The translations under genes were made by a program, and so were the position numbers. From positions 1 through 64,000 of the forward strand of contig NZ_OBEK01000002.1 of the NCBI RefSeq assembly GCF_900215625.1: 64,000 nucleotides of DNA. Direction: 5' to 3'. The number at the start of each line of letters is the position of its first letter. Position 1 is the stretch's first letter. Of this stretch, positions 26,343 through 37,151 are shown piece by piece. The notes beneath the pieces were generated by a model. That model saw only the letters and a program-made list of their open reading frames with translations, was not told where the DNA came from and did no database searches. This DNA comes from Terribacillus aidingensis. GTDB taxonomy: Bacteria > Bacillota > Bacilli > Bacillales > Amphibacillaceae.

Positions 26343-27005
26343 ATGAAGAGAGAATTTGCAGTTATCGGATTAGGGCGGTTCGGCGGCAGTATTTGTATGG
26401 AATTGAGCCGTGAAGGATTCAATGTATTAGCGATAGATATGGAAGAAGATAAAGTAAATGAATTTCGCAATATCGCATCTCATGCAGTAATTGCTGATAC
26501 AACAGATGAGCAGGTTCTGAAAGAATTAGGAATTCGTAATATTGAACACGTAATTGTCGCTATCGGTGAAAACATTCAAGCAAGTATCTTAACGACGATT
26601 ATGCTAAAAGAGCTGGGTATTAAAAAAATTACGGTAAAAGCACAGAACGATTATCATGAAAAAGTGTTAAACAAGATAGGTGCTGATCACGTTGTTCACC
26701 CAGAGCGAGATATGGGGAAACGACTTGCTCATAAGATTATTAGCAACAATATCCTTGATTACTTAGAACTAAGTGACGAACACAGCATTGTAGAGGTGCA
26801 AGCCGGCAAGAAAATGGCTGGAAGATCTCTAATTGCGCTTGATATTCGGGCCGCATATGGCTGTAACGTCGTTGCGATTAAACAGGGGAATGAAATAAAT
26901 GTAAGCCCTTCTCCAGACGCAGAGCTTGGCGCAGATGACATCCTCATTGTAATCGGAGCTGACCGTGATATTGGCCGTTTTGAACGCTCCTTGGCAGATG
27001 ATTAA
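26343..27005 (+). CDS. ktrC: Ktr potassium uptake gating subunit KtrC
   Basis: 220 residues, the size of KtrA/KtrC. RCK_N domain: Rossmann motif VIGLGRFGGSI at 8-18 and acidic residue D32 binding the nucleotide ribose. The RCK_C domain follows at about 135-220. It forms the cytoplasmic octameric ring that binds ATP/ADP and, through RCK_C, c-di-AMP. In B. subtilis ktrC (ykqB) lies just upstream of the rnjA region, as here. It probably serves the KtrD-type channel at 8072. The ATG follows GTGGAGG; a terminator follows. Confidence 0.92.
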   Translation: MKREFAVIGLGRFGGSICMELSREGFNVLAIDMEEDKVNEFRNIASHAVIADTTDEQVLKELGIRNIEHVIVAIGENIQASILTTIMLKELGIKKITVKAQNDYHEKVLNKIGADHVVHPERDMGKRLAHKIISNNILDYLELSDEHSIVEVQAGKKMAGRSLIALDIRAAYGCNVVAIKQGNEINVSPSPDAELGADDILIVIGADRDIGRFERSLADD

Positions 27006-27013
27006 TGAACAGA

Positions 27014-27044
27014 CTCCAAACAGTTTAGCTGTTTGGGGTTTTTT
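27014..27044 (+). terminator. rho-independent terminator
   Basis: CCAAACAG/CTGTTTGG stem and seven Ts after ktrC. Confidence 0.85.
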
Positions 27045-27100
27045 TATGTCAAAAAAAGGTTACATACAAAGGAGACAAAAATAGAAACGGAGATGGTTGC

Positions 27101-28825
27101 ATGTTTGAAAGAAGAACAGGAGCAGTCCTTGCTGATCAATTGGTTGACTGGGGTGTGGATCACATTTATGGCATTCCCGGGGATTCTGTCAACGAATTTA
27201 TCAGTGACTTACATAGAAAGGAAGAGGAACTGAAATTTATCCAAGTTCGCCATGAAGAAGCAGGGGCACTTGCAGCAGCTGCTTATGCTAAGTTAACCGG
27301 AAAACTGGGTGTTTGTCTGTCAATAGCAGGTCCCGGAGCAGTTCACTTGATGAACGGATTGTATGATGCGCGAGAAGATAATGCCCCTGTTCTTGCGATT
27401 GTTGGACAAGTAAAAAGTCATGAGCTAGGTACAGGAGCCTTCCAGGAAGTGAAGCTTGAACAAATGTTTGAAGATGTAGCGGTCTTTAATGAAAGAGCAG
27501 CATCCTTTGAACAGCTGCCTGATTTAATGAATCAAGCAATCCGTGAAGCATATGCGAACTCTGGCGTAAGTGTACTCGTTGTTCCCGATGATTTATTCGC
27601 GCAGAAACATCCAGAAAAGCCGGGGAAAACTTCGGCTAATTATGCAAAACCACGCATTACACCATCTAAGCAAGATTTACAGGAAGCAATCAAACTGATT
27701 AATAACGCTAAGAAACCAGTCATTCTTGCAGGTCGAGGGACGAAGCATGCACGAGCAGAATTGATTACGTTTGCTGAACATATTAAGTCGCCAATCATAC
27801 TTAGCTTGCTGGCAAAGGGTGTCATTCCAGACATGCACAGCTATAATTTAGGGCAGAATGGCCAAATTGGTACTACACCATCTTATGAAGCAGTCATGGA
27901 GGCGGATTTGCTGCTGCTGGCTGGAACCTCTTTCCCGTATCGTGCTTTCTTGCCGGATGATGTTCCTGCGATTCAAATTGATATTGAACCAAGTAAGCTT
28001 GGCAGCATTTACCCAATTCAAGTCGGATTGCCAGGAGATACAAAGGAAGTGCTGGCAGAGTTAACAGCGACAACGGAAGCAAAACAGGAAACAGCTTTTA
28101 TTGAGAAATACCAAGGCAAGATGAGAGAATGGCATACCCAGCTGCAAAAGCAAAAGAAAAGAGAAGATTCTCCAATTCAGCCTCCGCAAATCATGTATGC
28201 GTTAGAAAAGAATATGGACAAAGATGCCGTTATTTCTTCTGATGTGGGGAATGTAACGGTCTGGACGACACGGTACTTGCCGTTAACCCACCAGGAATTT
28301 GTTGTATCCGGACGGCTGGCTACGATGGGCTGCGGCTTACCAGGAGCAATTGCAGCCAAAATGGCTTATCCGGATAAGCAGGCAATCGCTATATGCGGTG
28401 ATGGCGGTTTTAGTATGAACATGCAGGACTTTGTTACGGCAGTGAAATACGACTTGCCGGTAAAAGTAATCGTACTGAATAACAGCCAGCTTGGTTTAAT
28501 AAAATTTGAACAAGCAACAATTGGTTCTTCTAACTACGGCATCGATATGGGTGAAATGAATTTTGCGAAGTTTGGTGAATCTTGCGGCGGAGAAGGTTAT
28601 CGTGTAGAAAAATTTGAGGACTTGGAAACAAGTATGAAACAAGCCTTTTTATCTGATAAGCCAGCTGTCATTGACGTCGTGATTGAGGATTTAGCTCCGC
28701 TCCCAGGGAAAATCTCTTACCAGCAAGCGGTTAAATACACGGAATATCTGATTAAAGAATTCTTCTCCACTGGTAAAATAGAATTACCGAATATGAAAGA
28801 GTCCGTAAAACGTCTCTTGAAATAA
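27101..28825 (+). CDS. ydaP: TPP-dependent pyruvate oxidase (YdaP type)
   Basis: 574 residues with the three-domain plan of POX/ALS enzymes. The catalytic Glu is E52 in VRHEEAG, and the TPP/Mg motif is GDGGFSMNMQDF (GDG 433-435) ending in VIVLNN. FAD-domain features such as GTSFPY and the TTRYLP block fit YdaP and E. coli PoxB more than acetolactate synthase. It should convert pyruvate to acetate and CO2, passing electrons to quinone or oxygen. E. coli PoxB has a membrane-binding tail; the end here (NMKESVKRLLK) is short and basic-amphipathic. Start ATG after CGGAGAT. Confidence 0.85.
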   Translation: MFERRTGAVLADQLVDWGVDHIYGIPGDSVNEFISDLHRKEEELKFIQVRHEEAGALAAAAYAKLTGKLGVCLSIAGPGAVHLMNGLYDAREDNAPVLAIVGQVKSHELGTGAFQEVKLEQMFEDVAVFNERAASFEQLPDLMNQAIREAYANSGVSVLVVPDDLFAQKHPEKPGKTSANYAKPRITPSKQDLQEAIKLINNAKKPVILAGRGTKHARAELITFAEHIKSPIILSLLAKGVIPDMHSYNLGQNGQIGTTPSYEAVMEADLLLLAGTSFPYRAFLPDDVPAIQIDIEPSKLGSIYPIQVGLPGDTKEVLAELTATTEAKQETAFIEKYQGKMREWHTQLQKQKKREDSPIQPPQIMYALEKNMDKDAVISSDVGNVTVWTTRYLPLTHQEFVVSGRLATMGCGLPGAIAAKMAYPDKQAIAICGDGGFSMNMQDFVTAVKYDLPVKVIVLNNSQLGLIKFEQATIGSSNYGIDMGEMNFAKFGESCGGEGYRVEKFEDLETSMKQAFLSDKPAVIDVVIEDLAPLPGKISYQQAVKYTEYLIKEFFSTGKIELPNMKESVKRLLK

Positions 28826-28826
28826 G

Positions 28827-28859
28827 AAAAAAACCTGAGCTTGGAAGCTCAGGTTTTTC
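28827..28859. terminator. bidirectional terminator
   Basis: AAAAACCTGAGCTT/AAGCTCAGGTTTTT between convergent ydaP and rnjA. Confidence 0.88.
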
Positions 28860-28865
28860 TTGTGC

Positions 28866-30533
28866 TTATACTTCCATGATGATAGGAAGTACCATTGGGC
28901 GACGTTTTGTTTTCTCAAACAAGAACGGTGCAATTGTATCTGTAATTTCATTTTTAATTTCAGACCACTGTGTCGTTTTTCTTTCCATCACTTTATTTAG
29001 ATGTGCAGAGACGATTTTTTGTGCTTCGTTGATCAGATCTTCTGATTCACGCATGTATACGAAACCGCGGGAAATAATGTCCGGTCCAGATGCAATGCGG
29101 AATTCTTTCATGTTGATGCTGACAACAACAATGACAAGTCCTTCTTCGGAAAGGATGCGGCGGTCGCGTAAAACGATATTACCAATATCGCCGATACCGC
29201 TTCCGTCTACGTAGATAGAGCCAGAAGGAATCTTACCTGCAATTGCTGCACTGTCTTTACCTAAAGCCAAGACGTCTCCATTATCCATGATAAAGGAATT
29301 GGCTTCGTCAATGCCGCAAAGTTTTCCAAGCTTCATATGCTCTACAAGCATCCGGTACTCCCCGTGAATCGGCATGAAGTATTTCGGATTCATCAAACGA
29401 AGCATTAGTTTCTGTTCTTCTTGGCTGCCGTGACCGGAAGTATGAATTTCATTCAATGGACCATGAATGACATCAGCTCCTGCACGATACAGCATGTTGA
29501 TAATACGGCTTACACTAATTGTGTTACCTGGAATTGGTGAAGACGAGAAGACGACTGTATCGCCAGGCTGTATTTGAATCTGACGGTGTGTGCCGTTGGC
29601 AATCCGAGATAGGGCAGCCATCGGTTCACCTTGGGAACCAGTACAAAGAATAACGACTTCGTTCGCAGGCAAGCGATTAATTTGATGCGATTCAATAAAT
29701 GTATCTTTCGGTGCATTAATGAATCCAAGCTCGATACCTAAGTTAATGTTTGTTTCCATGCTTCTGCCAAAGATAGCAACTTTACGGCCTGTTTTAACTG
29801 CCGATTCAATTACTTGCTGCAATCGGTGGATATTAGAAGCAAAGGTAGCAAAAATTAAGCGCCCGTCCACTCTTCTGAAGATATCATTGATACTTTCACC
29901 AACAACACGCTCAGACATTGTGAAGCCAGGGACCTCACTGTTTGTTGAATCGGATAGTAGGCAAAGTACGCCTTCTTTGCCTATTTCAGCCATTTTTGCA
30001 ATATCAGCAGGCTGTCCGACTGGTGTGAAATCAAATTTGAAGTCACCGGTGTGCACGACGTTGCCAGGAGGGGTCTTGACTACTACACCGAATGATTCCG
30101 GAATACTATGTGTTGTACGGAAGAAGCTGACGGAAGTTTTTCTGAACTTGATTACATCATCTTCACCGTAAATGTTAAGTTTTGCGTTACGCAATAAGCC
30201 ATGCTCATCCAGCTTATTCTTGATCATTCCCATTGCAAGTTTACCTGCATAAATAGGGATATTCACTTCTTTTAGAAGGTAAGGAACACCGCCAATATGG
30301 TCTTCGTGACCATGGGTAATGAACAAACCTTTTATTTTATCTTGGTTTTGAATGATATAAGTGAAATCAGGGATTACGTAATCAATACCAAGGAGCTCGT
30401 CCTCAGGAAACTTGATTCCGGCATCAATAATAATAATTTCATCTTGGAATTGGACACCATACATGTTTTTGCCGATTTCACCTAATCCGCCGATGGCAAA
30501 AACAGCTGTTTGGTCATTTTTTACGAATTTCAT
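28866..30533 (-). CDS. rnjA: ribonuclease J1
   Basis: 555 residues. Metallo-beta-lactamase core with the zinc-binding motif HGHEDHIGG (about residues 74-82), the beta-CASP region, and a C-terminal domain. It is a 5'-3' exo- and endoribonuclease in mRNA decay and rRNA maturation. The length and order rpoY-rnjA match B. subtilis. The start codon overlaps the rpoY stop (ATGA), so the two are translationally coupled. The gene ends in the terminator shared with ydaP. Confidence 0.95.
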   Translation of the reverse strand: MKFVKNDQTAVFAIGGLGEIGKNMYGVQFQDEIIIIDAGIKFPEDELLGIDYVIPDFTYIIQNQDKIKGLFITHGHEDHIGGVPYLLKEVNIPIYAGKLAMGMIKNKLDEHGLLRNAKLNIYGEDDVIKFRKTSVSFFRTTHSIPESFGVVVKTPPGNVVHTGDFKFDFTPVGQPADIAKMAEIGKEGVLCLLSDSTNSEVPGFTMSERVVGESINDIFRRVDGRLIFATFASNIHRLQQVIESAVKTGRKVAIFGRSMETNINLGIELGFINAPKDTFIESHQINRLPANEVVILCTGSQGEPMAALSRIANGTHRQIQIQPGDTVVFSSSPIPGNTISVSRIINMLYRAGADVIHGPLNEIHTSGHGSQEEQKLMLRLMNPKYFMPIHGEYRMLVEHMKLGKLCGIDEANSFIMDNGDVLALGKDSAAIAGKIPSGSIYVDGSGIGDIGNIVLRDRRILSEEGLVIVVVSINMKEFRIASGPDIISRGFVYMRESEDLINEAQKIVSAHLNKVMERKTTQWSEIKNEITDTIAPFLFEKTKRRPMVLPIIMEV

Positions 30534-30742
30534 TTCGCTTGCTCCAATTTGTAATGCTCTGATTGCTGCTCATATGCAAGATGTTCCTCATCGAGCGGCT
30601 GGATGAACTCGATGTTGATGTTGCGATCTGCTAGAGTTTTACGTACTTGTCTTACACTCTCCGCTTCCATGTACAAGCTCTTAGTGTCTTCTCGTACTGG
30701 AATTTCGGATGGGTTTTCTTGATAAAATACTTTAAATACCAT
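30530..30742 (-). CDS. rpoY: RNA polymerase epsilon subunit
   Basis: 70 residues from ATG 30742, preceded by [27 protein letters not shown] and the conserved L-Y-x-E-A-x-S segment identify the DUF1447/YkzG family, the small epsilon subunit of Firmicute RNA polymerase. An in-frame upstream start would add 23 residues not found in the family and has no ribosome site. Immediately overlaps rnjA by 4 nt, the conserved arrangement in Bacillales. Confidence 0.92.
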   Translation of the reverse strand: MVFKVFYQENPSEIPVREDTKSLYMEAESVRQVRKTLADRNINIEFIQPLDEEHLAYEQQSEHYKLEQAK

Positions 30743-30831
30743 ATTTATCTCTCCTATTCTCATGGTTGACAATTGCTTTATGACCATATCGAACGGAGCA
30801 AGTCTGTACAAACCGAATTGCTGACGTAATG

Positions 30832-30933
30832 CTATTCAGTTAGATCTTGTCCGCACGCTGTAGGCACTCGTCGTTTTTGGCCAAATAAATCTTTCCACCG
30901 TTTCTTTAACTTTTCCTTCAAACGCTTGAGCAC
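30832..30933 (-). CDS. candidate 33-aa basic amphipathic peptide upstream of rpoY-rnjA
   Basis: From GTG 30933, with AAAGGAG 9 nt upstream, 33 codons run to TAG at 30832-30834. The N-terminal half ([18 protein letters not shown]) is a strongly basic amphipathic helix; the rest holds one Cys and no further obvious motif. A promoter-like pair lies about 70 nt upstream and rpoY starts 90 nt downstream with no terminator between, so it would be the first gene of the rpoY-rnjA transcript. I do not recognise it. It may be a real small protein, a leader peptide, or chance. Confidence 0.4.
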   Translation of the reverse strand: MLKRLKEKLKKRWKDLFGQKRRVPTACGQDLTE

Positions 30934-31004
30934 ACGAAGCAACTCCTTTCGTTTCGCAGAAAAGCAAGAAAAAACGTTTACCCGTCCAATCCCTCTTACT
31001 TACA

Positions 31005-31033
31005 GTATAGTATGAAAACGCTAAGATGAAAAC
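31005..31033 (-). promoter_or_regulatory. probable sigma-A promoter of the rpoY-rnjA unit
   Basis: On the minus strand TTTTCA, a 17-nt spacer and TATACT. Within it the plus strand reads TGAAAACGCTAAGA, one mismatch from the degenerate cre consensus, so CcpA could influence this region. Coordinates may be off by one. Confidence 0.4.
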
Positions 31034-31202
31034 AAAAACACTATAGAGTTTCGAAAAAACTGCCTGTAAAAGGAAGGAATGGTTGTTTTCTCTTGGGATT
31101 CATGTAAAGATATTTTTCGACGAACCTGCATAACTTATACTCGATTATAAGAAGTAGAGAGGAAAGATGCAAGGGCAGGGGAGATGAGGAGGAGGATATA
31201 GT
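31034..31202. other. intergenic region between the rpoY promoter and ykrA
   Basis: This stretch holds the 5' region of ykrA, ending in a strong GGAGGAGGA ribosome site. I see no convincing promoter pair for ykrA, no hairpin and no further ORF. Confidence 0.5.
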
Positions 31203-31976
31203 ATGGAAAAAAAGATCGTATTCCTGGATATCGACGGCACGATTTTGAATTCACAAGGTGAAATACCGCAAGCTACAAAGGAAGCAGTACAGGCACTGAA
31301 AGACAACGGACATTACGTCGCAATCGCTACAGGTCGGGCTCCATTCATGTTTGAGGACATACGAAAAGAACTTGATATTGCGTCTTTTGTTAGTTATAAC
31401 GGGCAATATGTCGTCTTTGAAGGGGAAGTCATTCATCAAAATCCGATTGCAAGAGAACATTTGCTGCATTTATATAATGAAGCATCTGAAAAAGAGCACG
31501 CTATGGTCTTTATGGGCGAATCCATCATGAAAGCTTCCGAAACGGATAATGGATTTATAGAAGAGAGTTTAGCTTCGCTTGGATTTACATATCCGGACAT
31601 TGATAAAGATTATTTTCACCAGGAGCCAATTTATCAAGCGCTTTTGTTCTGTGAAGAGAAAGAAGAAGAAACATTTGCTTCCCATCATGACCATGTACGA
31701 TTTATCCGCTGGCATCCTCTATCCTGTGACGTACTTCCTAGGGATGGCTCCAAAAAGGTCGGCCTTATGAAGTTGCTGGAAGCTGCTCAACTATCGGAGA
31801 AATCAGCCTATGCTTGCGGCGATGGCTTAAATGACTTAGAAATGATTGCTTATGCAGGAACTGGAATCGTCATGGGAAATGCTGTACCCGAACTTAAAGA
31901 GCTGGCTGATATTCAGACAGCTCATGTTGATGAAAACGGTCTTGCGCTTGGTCTGAAGCAAGCAGGTTTGATATAA
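31203..31976 (+). CDS. ykrA: HAD-superfamily Cof-type phosphatase YkrA
   Basis: 257 residues. The nucleophile and acid Asp are D9 and D11 in FLDIDGTIL, motif II is ATGRAP, and motifs III/IV are K-K-V and CGDGLNDLEMI. The large C2-type cap (about 85-185) places it in the Cof/sugar-phosphate phosphatase group, with unknown natural substrate. Position between rnjA-rpoY and def matches B. subtilis ykrA. The ATG follows GAGGAGGA. It ends in a terminator shared with def. Confidence 0.88.
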   Translation: MEKKIVFLDIDGTILNSQGEIPQATKEAVQALKDNGHYVAIATGRAPFMFEDIRKELDIASFVSYNGQYVVFEGEVIHQNPIAREHLLHLYNEASEKEHAMVFMGESIMKASETDNGFIEESLASLGFTYPDIDKDYFHQEPIYQALLFCEEKEEETFASHHDHVRFIRWHPLSCDVLPRDGSKKVGLMKLLEAAQLSEKSAYACGDGLNDLEMIAYAGTGIVMGNAVPELKELADIQTAHVDENGLALGLKQAGLI

Positions 31977-31979
31977 ATA

Positions 31980-32009
31980 AAATGCGCACTCAAGCTTGAG
32001 TGCGCATTT
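31980..32009. terminator. bidirectional terminator
   Basis: Near-perfect palindrome AATGCGCACTCA/TGAGTGCGCATT flanked by A and T runs, between convergent ykrA and def. Confidence 0.88.
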
Positions 32010-32010
32010 C

Positions 32011-32565
32011 TCATAGTTCTATCGGTTTTGAATTCTCCGGCTGTGCAAAAGGATCTTCTGGGTTAATTCGGTCATAGAACATCGTGCCGTTCAAATGATC
32101 GATTTCATGCTGGAAGACAACAGCTGCATAACCTTTTAGGCGAAGCTTGACTTCTTTTCCTTCTAATGTAACAGCCTTCACAGTAATTCGGGAATGACGA
32201 GGTACATATCCCGGTACTTCACGATCAACGGACAGACAGCCTTCTCCGCTCATTAGATACGTATTTTCCACAGAGTGGCTGACAATCTTCGGATTAAATA
32301 AGCCGTATTCATAAAGCGTGCCGTTCGGATCTTCAAAATAAATAGCAATCATTCGTTTTGATATGCCGATTTGCGGTGCTGCCAAACCTACACCAGGGCG
32401 CAAACCGTATTTTTCGGCTGTTTCATCATCTTGGCTGTTCTTCAAGTATTCTAGCATTTCCGTTAACGTTTGTTTATCTTCTTCCGCAGCAGGAATCTCA
32501 ACTTCCTCTGCTACTTGCTCGAGAATTGGATTCCCTTCCCGGATAATATCATCCATTGTAATCAT
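32011..32565 (-). CDS. def: peptide deformylase
   Basis: 184 residues, type II (Gram-positive) deformylase, removing formyl from new N-termini. The three motifs are present: [10 protein letters not shown] with Q65, EGCLSV with metal ligand C110, and HEIDH with H153, E154 and H157. The insertion after motif 1 and the length fit B. subtilis DefB/YkrB. ATG 32565 is used because CAAGGAGTG lies 7 nt upstream; an earlier in-frame ATG at 32583 would start before the ribosome site. Confidence 0.94.
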   Translation of the reverse strand: MITMDDIIREGNPILEQVAEEVEIPAAEEDKQTLTEMLEYLKNSQDDETAEKYGLRPGVGLAAPQIGISKRMIAIYFEDPNGTLYEYGLFNPKIVSHSVENTYLMSGEGCLSVDREVPGYVPRHSRITVKAVTLEGKEVKLRLKGYAAVVFQHEIDHLNGTMFYDRINPEDPFAQPENSKPIEL

Positions 32566-32744
32566 GTTGATCACTCCTTGCACTGTTACTTTTCAATTTT
32601 ATAGTCTATCACAAGTATGCGTGTATGACACCAGAATCAAACCGGGAAATCAATTGTCGAATTTCTTTCACCATTAACTTATTTGGTATACAATGGGTGA
32701 GACTACATAGAAGCTGTGGGAAACATGGCAGAGGAGGATACGTT

Positions 32745-33398
32745 TTGCGCAAGTTAGGACTAAGCATACTCCTGATAGGGAGTGCTGTGGGACTCACTGC
32801 ATGTAACAATGCATCGCCGGAAGAACAGGTTTATAATCATCTGGAAGAGACAGTTTCGCTCGAATCAGGTTACGTTGACCAGCAGGAGCCCCTGACGAAG
32901 CTGGAGAAACAGGAACAGGACTTATACAATGAAATCCTGCAGCTGGGAGAAGACGAGCTGGATCAGATCAAAAGCAAGGCCAAAGATGCAATTGATGTAA
33001 TTGAACAGCGCAGAGATGCGCTGGAAAAGGAACAGGAAAGCTTAGAGAAGGCGCGAGCAGAATTCGAGGAAATTGGATCGGTTATCCCGGATCTGGAAGA
33101 TGAGGAAGCGCAGCAGAAGGCAGAAACGCTATACGATACCATGGAAGCTCGATATAATGCTTATGACAAACTTCACATTGCCTATTCTGATGCACTCGAC
33201 CAAGACGAGAAACTATATGAGATGTTCCAGCAGGAAGACATTTCGCAGGACGAACTGACTGCTCAAATTGAAAAAATCAATGCAAGTTACGAAACTATCA
33301 AGACGGCCAATGATGGGTTTAATGAGCAGACAGAAGCATTTAACGAACAAAAACAGCAGTTTTATAAAGCGGCTGGATTAGATGTAGAGACGAAATAA
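32745..33398 (+). CDS. ykyA: YkyA-family coiled-coil lipoprotein
   Basis: 217 residues. It starts at TTG 32745, with GAGGAGG 8 nt upstream; an open frame back to 32625 is not used. The signal peptide RKLGLSILLIGSAVGLTAC ends in a lipobox LTAC, so C20 should be lipidated and the protein anchored outside the membrane. The mature part is almost all helical coiled coil, rich in Glu, Gln and Lys, ending at a short GLDVETK tail. It sits directly upstream of pdhA as in B. subtilis ykyA. Molecular function unknown. Confidence 0.88.
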   Translation: MRKLGLSILLIGSAVGLTACNNASPEEQVYNHLEETVSLESGYVDQQEPLTKLEKQEQDLYNEILQLGEDELDQIKSKAKDAIDVIEQRRDALEKEQESLEKARAEFEEIGSVIPDLEDEEAQQKAETLYDTMEARYNAYDKLHIAYSDALDQDEKLYEMFQQEDISQDELTAQIEKINASYETIKTANDGFNEQTEAFNEQKQQFYKAAGLDVETK

Positions 33399-33402
33399 CC
33401 AG

Positions 33403-33438
33403 AAAACCCTTTTCTCAAAAAAGAAAAGGGTTTTTACA
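33403..33438 (+). terminator. rho-independent terminator
   Basis: AAACCCTTTTC/GAAAAGGGTTT stem with a T run after ykyA. Confidence 0.85.
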
Positions 33439-33549
33439 ATTACTGATACAGTAATAAAATAATGTGTAGTACAGTTCGAAAACCGGAGAATTGCAAAGAT
33501 TCTCTTAATAACGTTTTCATAAATTTTTATTAATATCAATTCTAAGTTA

Positions 33550-33579
33550 TTGACCTTTTCCGGCAAAATAAGCTAAACT
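33550..33579 (+). promoter_or_regulatory. possible sigma-A promoter of pdhABCD
   Basis: TTGACC (33550-33555), an 18-nt spacer and TAAACT (33574-33579) stand about 180 nt before pdhA. A second weaker pair (TTGTGT ... TATACG) lies nearer at about 33632-33661. Confidence 0.4.
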
Positions 33580-33672
33580 ATAACAGGACATGAATTGTAT
33601 CACTATTTGTTCACATGATTAATGTAACAGTTTTGTGTACTTCTGTTTTATCCGGTTATACGGGGGGACGAG

Positions 33673-34844
<1,172 letters not shown>

Positions 34845-34847
34845 GTC

Positions 34848-35825
34848 ATGGCACAAATGACAATGATCCAAGCAATCACTGATGCTCTACGTACAGAACT
34901 GAAGAATGACGAAAACGTTATGATCTTCGGAGAAGACGTTGGTAAAAACGGCGGTGTATTCCGTGCGACTGAAGGTTTGCAAGCTGAGTTCGGCGAAGAA
35001 CGTGTATTCGATACACCACTTGCTGAGTCTGCAATCGGCGGTATGGCTGTAGGTCTTGCAGTTGAAGGCTTCCGTCCAGTTCCCGAAATCCAATTCTTTG
35101 GTTTCGTATACGAAGTAATGGACGCAATCAGCGGACAATTGGCTCGTTTGCGTTATCGTTCTGGCGGCACGCAAAGTGCTCCAGTAACAATCCGCGCTCC
35201 TTTTGGCGGCGGTGTGCACACTCCTGAATTGCATGCGGATTCCCTTGAAGGTCTTATGGCGCAGCAGCCTGGTCTTAAAGTAGTTATCCCATCCAATCCT
35301 TACGATGCAAAAGGTCTTTTGATCTCCGCGATCCGTGATAACGATCCGGTTGTCTACCTTGAGCACATGAAACTTTACCGTTCATTCCGTGAAGAGGTAC
35401 CTGAAGAAGAGTACACTGTGGAAATCGGTAAAGCAGCTGTAAAACGTGAAGGTACAGACGTTACACTTATCGCTTACGGCGCTATGGTACAAGCATCCAT
35501 GAAAGCAGCTGAAGAACTTGAGAAAAACAATGTATCTGCTGAAGTAATCGACTTGCGCACCGTAAGCCCGATTGATCTTGATACAGTTCTTGCATCTGTT
35601 AAGAAAACTGGACGTGTAGTAGTAGTTCAAGAAGCACAGCGCCAAGCTGGTGTTGCAGCTCACTTGATTTCTGAAATTCAAGAGCGCGCAATCCTGCACC
35701 TTGATGCTCCAGTAATGCGTGTTACTGCACCGGATACTGTCTTTGCTTTCTCACAAGCGGAAGAAGTATGGCTTCCAAACCATAGCGACATTGTTGAAAA
35801 AGCGAACGAAGTAATCAATTTCTAA
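34848..35825 (+). CDS. pdhB: pyruvate dehydrogenase E1 beta
   Basis: 325 residues, transketolase-like. The TPP-binding and heterotetramer-forming parts are in order: [18 protein letters not shown], the RYRSGG segment, and [12 protein letters not shown] with the conserved His facing TPP. The C-terminal transketolase domain begins around residue 195 with LIAYGAMV. The ATG follows AAAAGGAG at the end of pdhA; 3 nt separate the genes. Confidence 0.96.
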   Translation: MAQMTMIQAITDALRTELKNDENVMIFGEDVGKNGGVFRATEGLQAEFGEERVFDTPLAESAIGGMAVGLAVEGFRPVPEIQFFGFVYEVMDAISGQLARLRYRSGGTQSAPVTIRAPFGGGVHTPELHADSLEGLMAQQPGLKVVIPSNPYDAKGLLISAIRDNDPVVYLEHMKLYRSFREEVPEEEYTVEIGKAAVKREGTDVTLIAYGAMVQASMKAAEELEKNNVSAEVIDLRTVSPIDLDTVLASVKKTGRVVVVQEAQRQAGVAAHLISEIQERAILHLDAPVMRVTAPDTVFAFSQAEEVWLPNHSDIVEKANEVINF

Positions 35826-35849
35826 TAGCAGAATCAGGAGGTAATTATT

Positions 35850-37148
35850 TTGGCTTTCGAATTTAAAATGCCGGATATCGGTGAAGGTATTCACGAAGGT
35901 GAAATCGTAAAATGGTTCGTCAAAGAGGGCGATACTGTAGCAGAGGACGACGTACTTTGCGAAGTTCAAAACGATAAAGCAGTAGTAGAAATTCCATCTC
36001 CTTACGAGGGTACTGTTTCTAAAATCTCTGTTGGTGAAGGTGAAGTAGCTATTGTTGGTGACACACTTATCACTTTCGACGGAGAAGGCGGCGACGCTGA
36101 AGGCGGAAATGCTCCGGCTCCAGCTGAGCAAGAAGAGACTTCTATCCAAGCAAATGGAACTGAATCTAACGAAACAGTTAAAGAAATCAAAGAAGAAGGT
36201 CCTAAAGCAGAAGCGCCATCAGGCGATCTAGTAATTGCAATGCCTTCTGTACGCAAATATGCTCGTGAGCAAGGCGTTGACATCAAGCAAGTATCTGGAT
36301 CTGGTAAAGGCGGCCGTGTACTAGCTGAAGATATCGACAGCTTCAAAAATGGCGGCGCTGCTAAAGCTGCTCCGCAAACAGATGCTGCTGAACCAGCTGC
36401 TGAAGAAAAAGCTACTGCTTCTGCTCCTGTTGTTTCTGGCGACGAGTTCCCAGAATCCAGAGAGAAAATGAGCGGTATCCGTCGTGCGATTGCAAAAGCG
36501 ATGGTAACTTCTAAAACAACAGCTCCTCACGTTACATTGATGGACGAAGTTGATGTTACAGAGCTTGTTGCACATCGTAAGAAATTCAAAGCAATTGCTG
36601 CTGAAAAAGAAATCAAGCTTACGTATCTTCCATACGTTGCGAAAGCGCTTGTTTCTGTATTGAAAAACTTCCCGATCTTGAACTCTTCCATCGATGATGC
36701 GACAGACGAGATCGTTACAAAACATTACTACAACATCGGTATTGCAGCAGACACTGAAAAAGGTCTTCTTGTACCAGTTGTTAAAGATGCAGATCGTAAA
36801 TCCGTGTTTACTATTTCCCAGGAAATCAACGAGCTTGCAGTTAAAGCACGTGACGGTAAACTTGGACCGAACGAAATGAAAGGTGCTTCCAGCACTATCT
36901 CTAACATCGGTTCTGCAGGCGGTCAGTGGTTTACTCCGGTAATCAACTACCCAGAAGCAGCAATCCTTGGTGTAGGACGTATTGCTGAAAAAGCAATCGT
37001 TAAAGATGGCGAGATCGTTGCAGCTCCAGTGCTTGCGCTATCTCTAAGCTTTGACCACAGAATCGTTGATGGTGCAACTGCTCAAACAGCAATGAACCAC
37101 TTGAAACGTCTATTGGCTGATCCACAACTAATCATGATGGAGGGATAA
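35850..37148 (+). CDS. pdhC: dihydrolipoamide acetyltransferase E2
   Basis: 432 residues with one lipoyl domain (1-76; lipoyl lysine K43 in NDKAVVE), an Ala/Pro/Glu-rich linker, the peripheral-subunit-binding domain (about 129-165, [12 protein letters not shown] ... GGRVLAEDI), a second linker, and the catalytic domain from about 205 to the end with DHRIVDG (H403, D407). It forms the 60-subunit core of the complex. Translation starts at TTG 35850, 7 nt after AGGAGGT. Domain count fits Bacillus E2. Confidence 0.96.
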   Translation: MAFEFKMPDIGEGIHEGEIVKWFVKEGDTVAEDDVLCEVQNDKAVVEIPSPYEGTVSKISVGEGEVAIVGDTLITFDGEGGDAEGGNAPAPAEQEETSIQANGTESNETVKEIKEEGPKAEAPSGDLVIAMPSVRKYAREQGVDIKQVSGSGKGGRVLAEDIDSFKNGGAAKAAPQTDAAEPAAEEKATASAPVVSGDEFPESREKMSGIRRAIAKAMVTSKTTAPHVTLMDEVDVTELVAHRKKFKAIAAEKEIKLTYLPYVAKALVSVLKNFPILNSSIDDATDEIVTKHYYNIGIAADTEKGLLVPVVKDADRKSVFTISQEINELAVKARDGKLGPNEMKGASSTISNIGSAGGQWFTPVINYPEAAILGVGRIAEKAIVKDGEIVAAPVLALSLSFDHRIVDGATAQTAMNHLKRLLADPQLIMMEG

Positions 37149-37151
37149 GAA

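Noticed and set aside
32625-32744. N-terminal extension of ykyA by 40 codons.
   Set aside because: The lipoprotein signal peptide starts at TTG 32745 with GAGGAGG before it; the extension would bury the signal.
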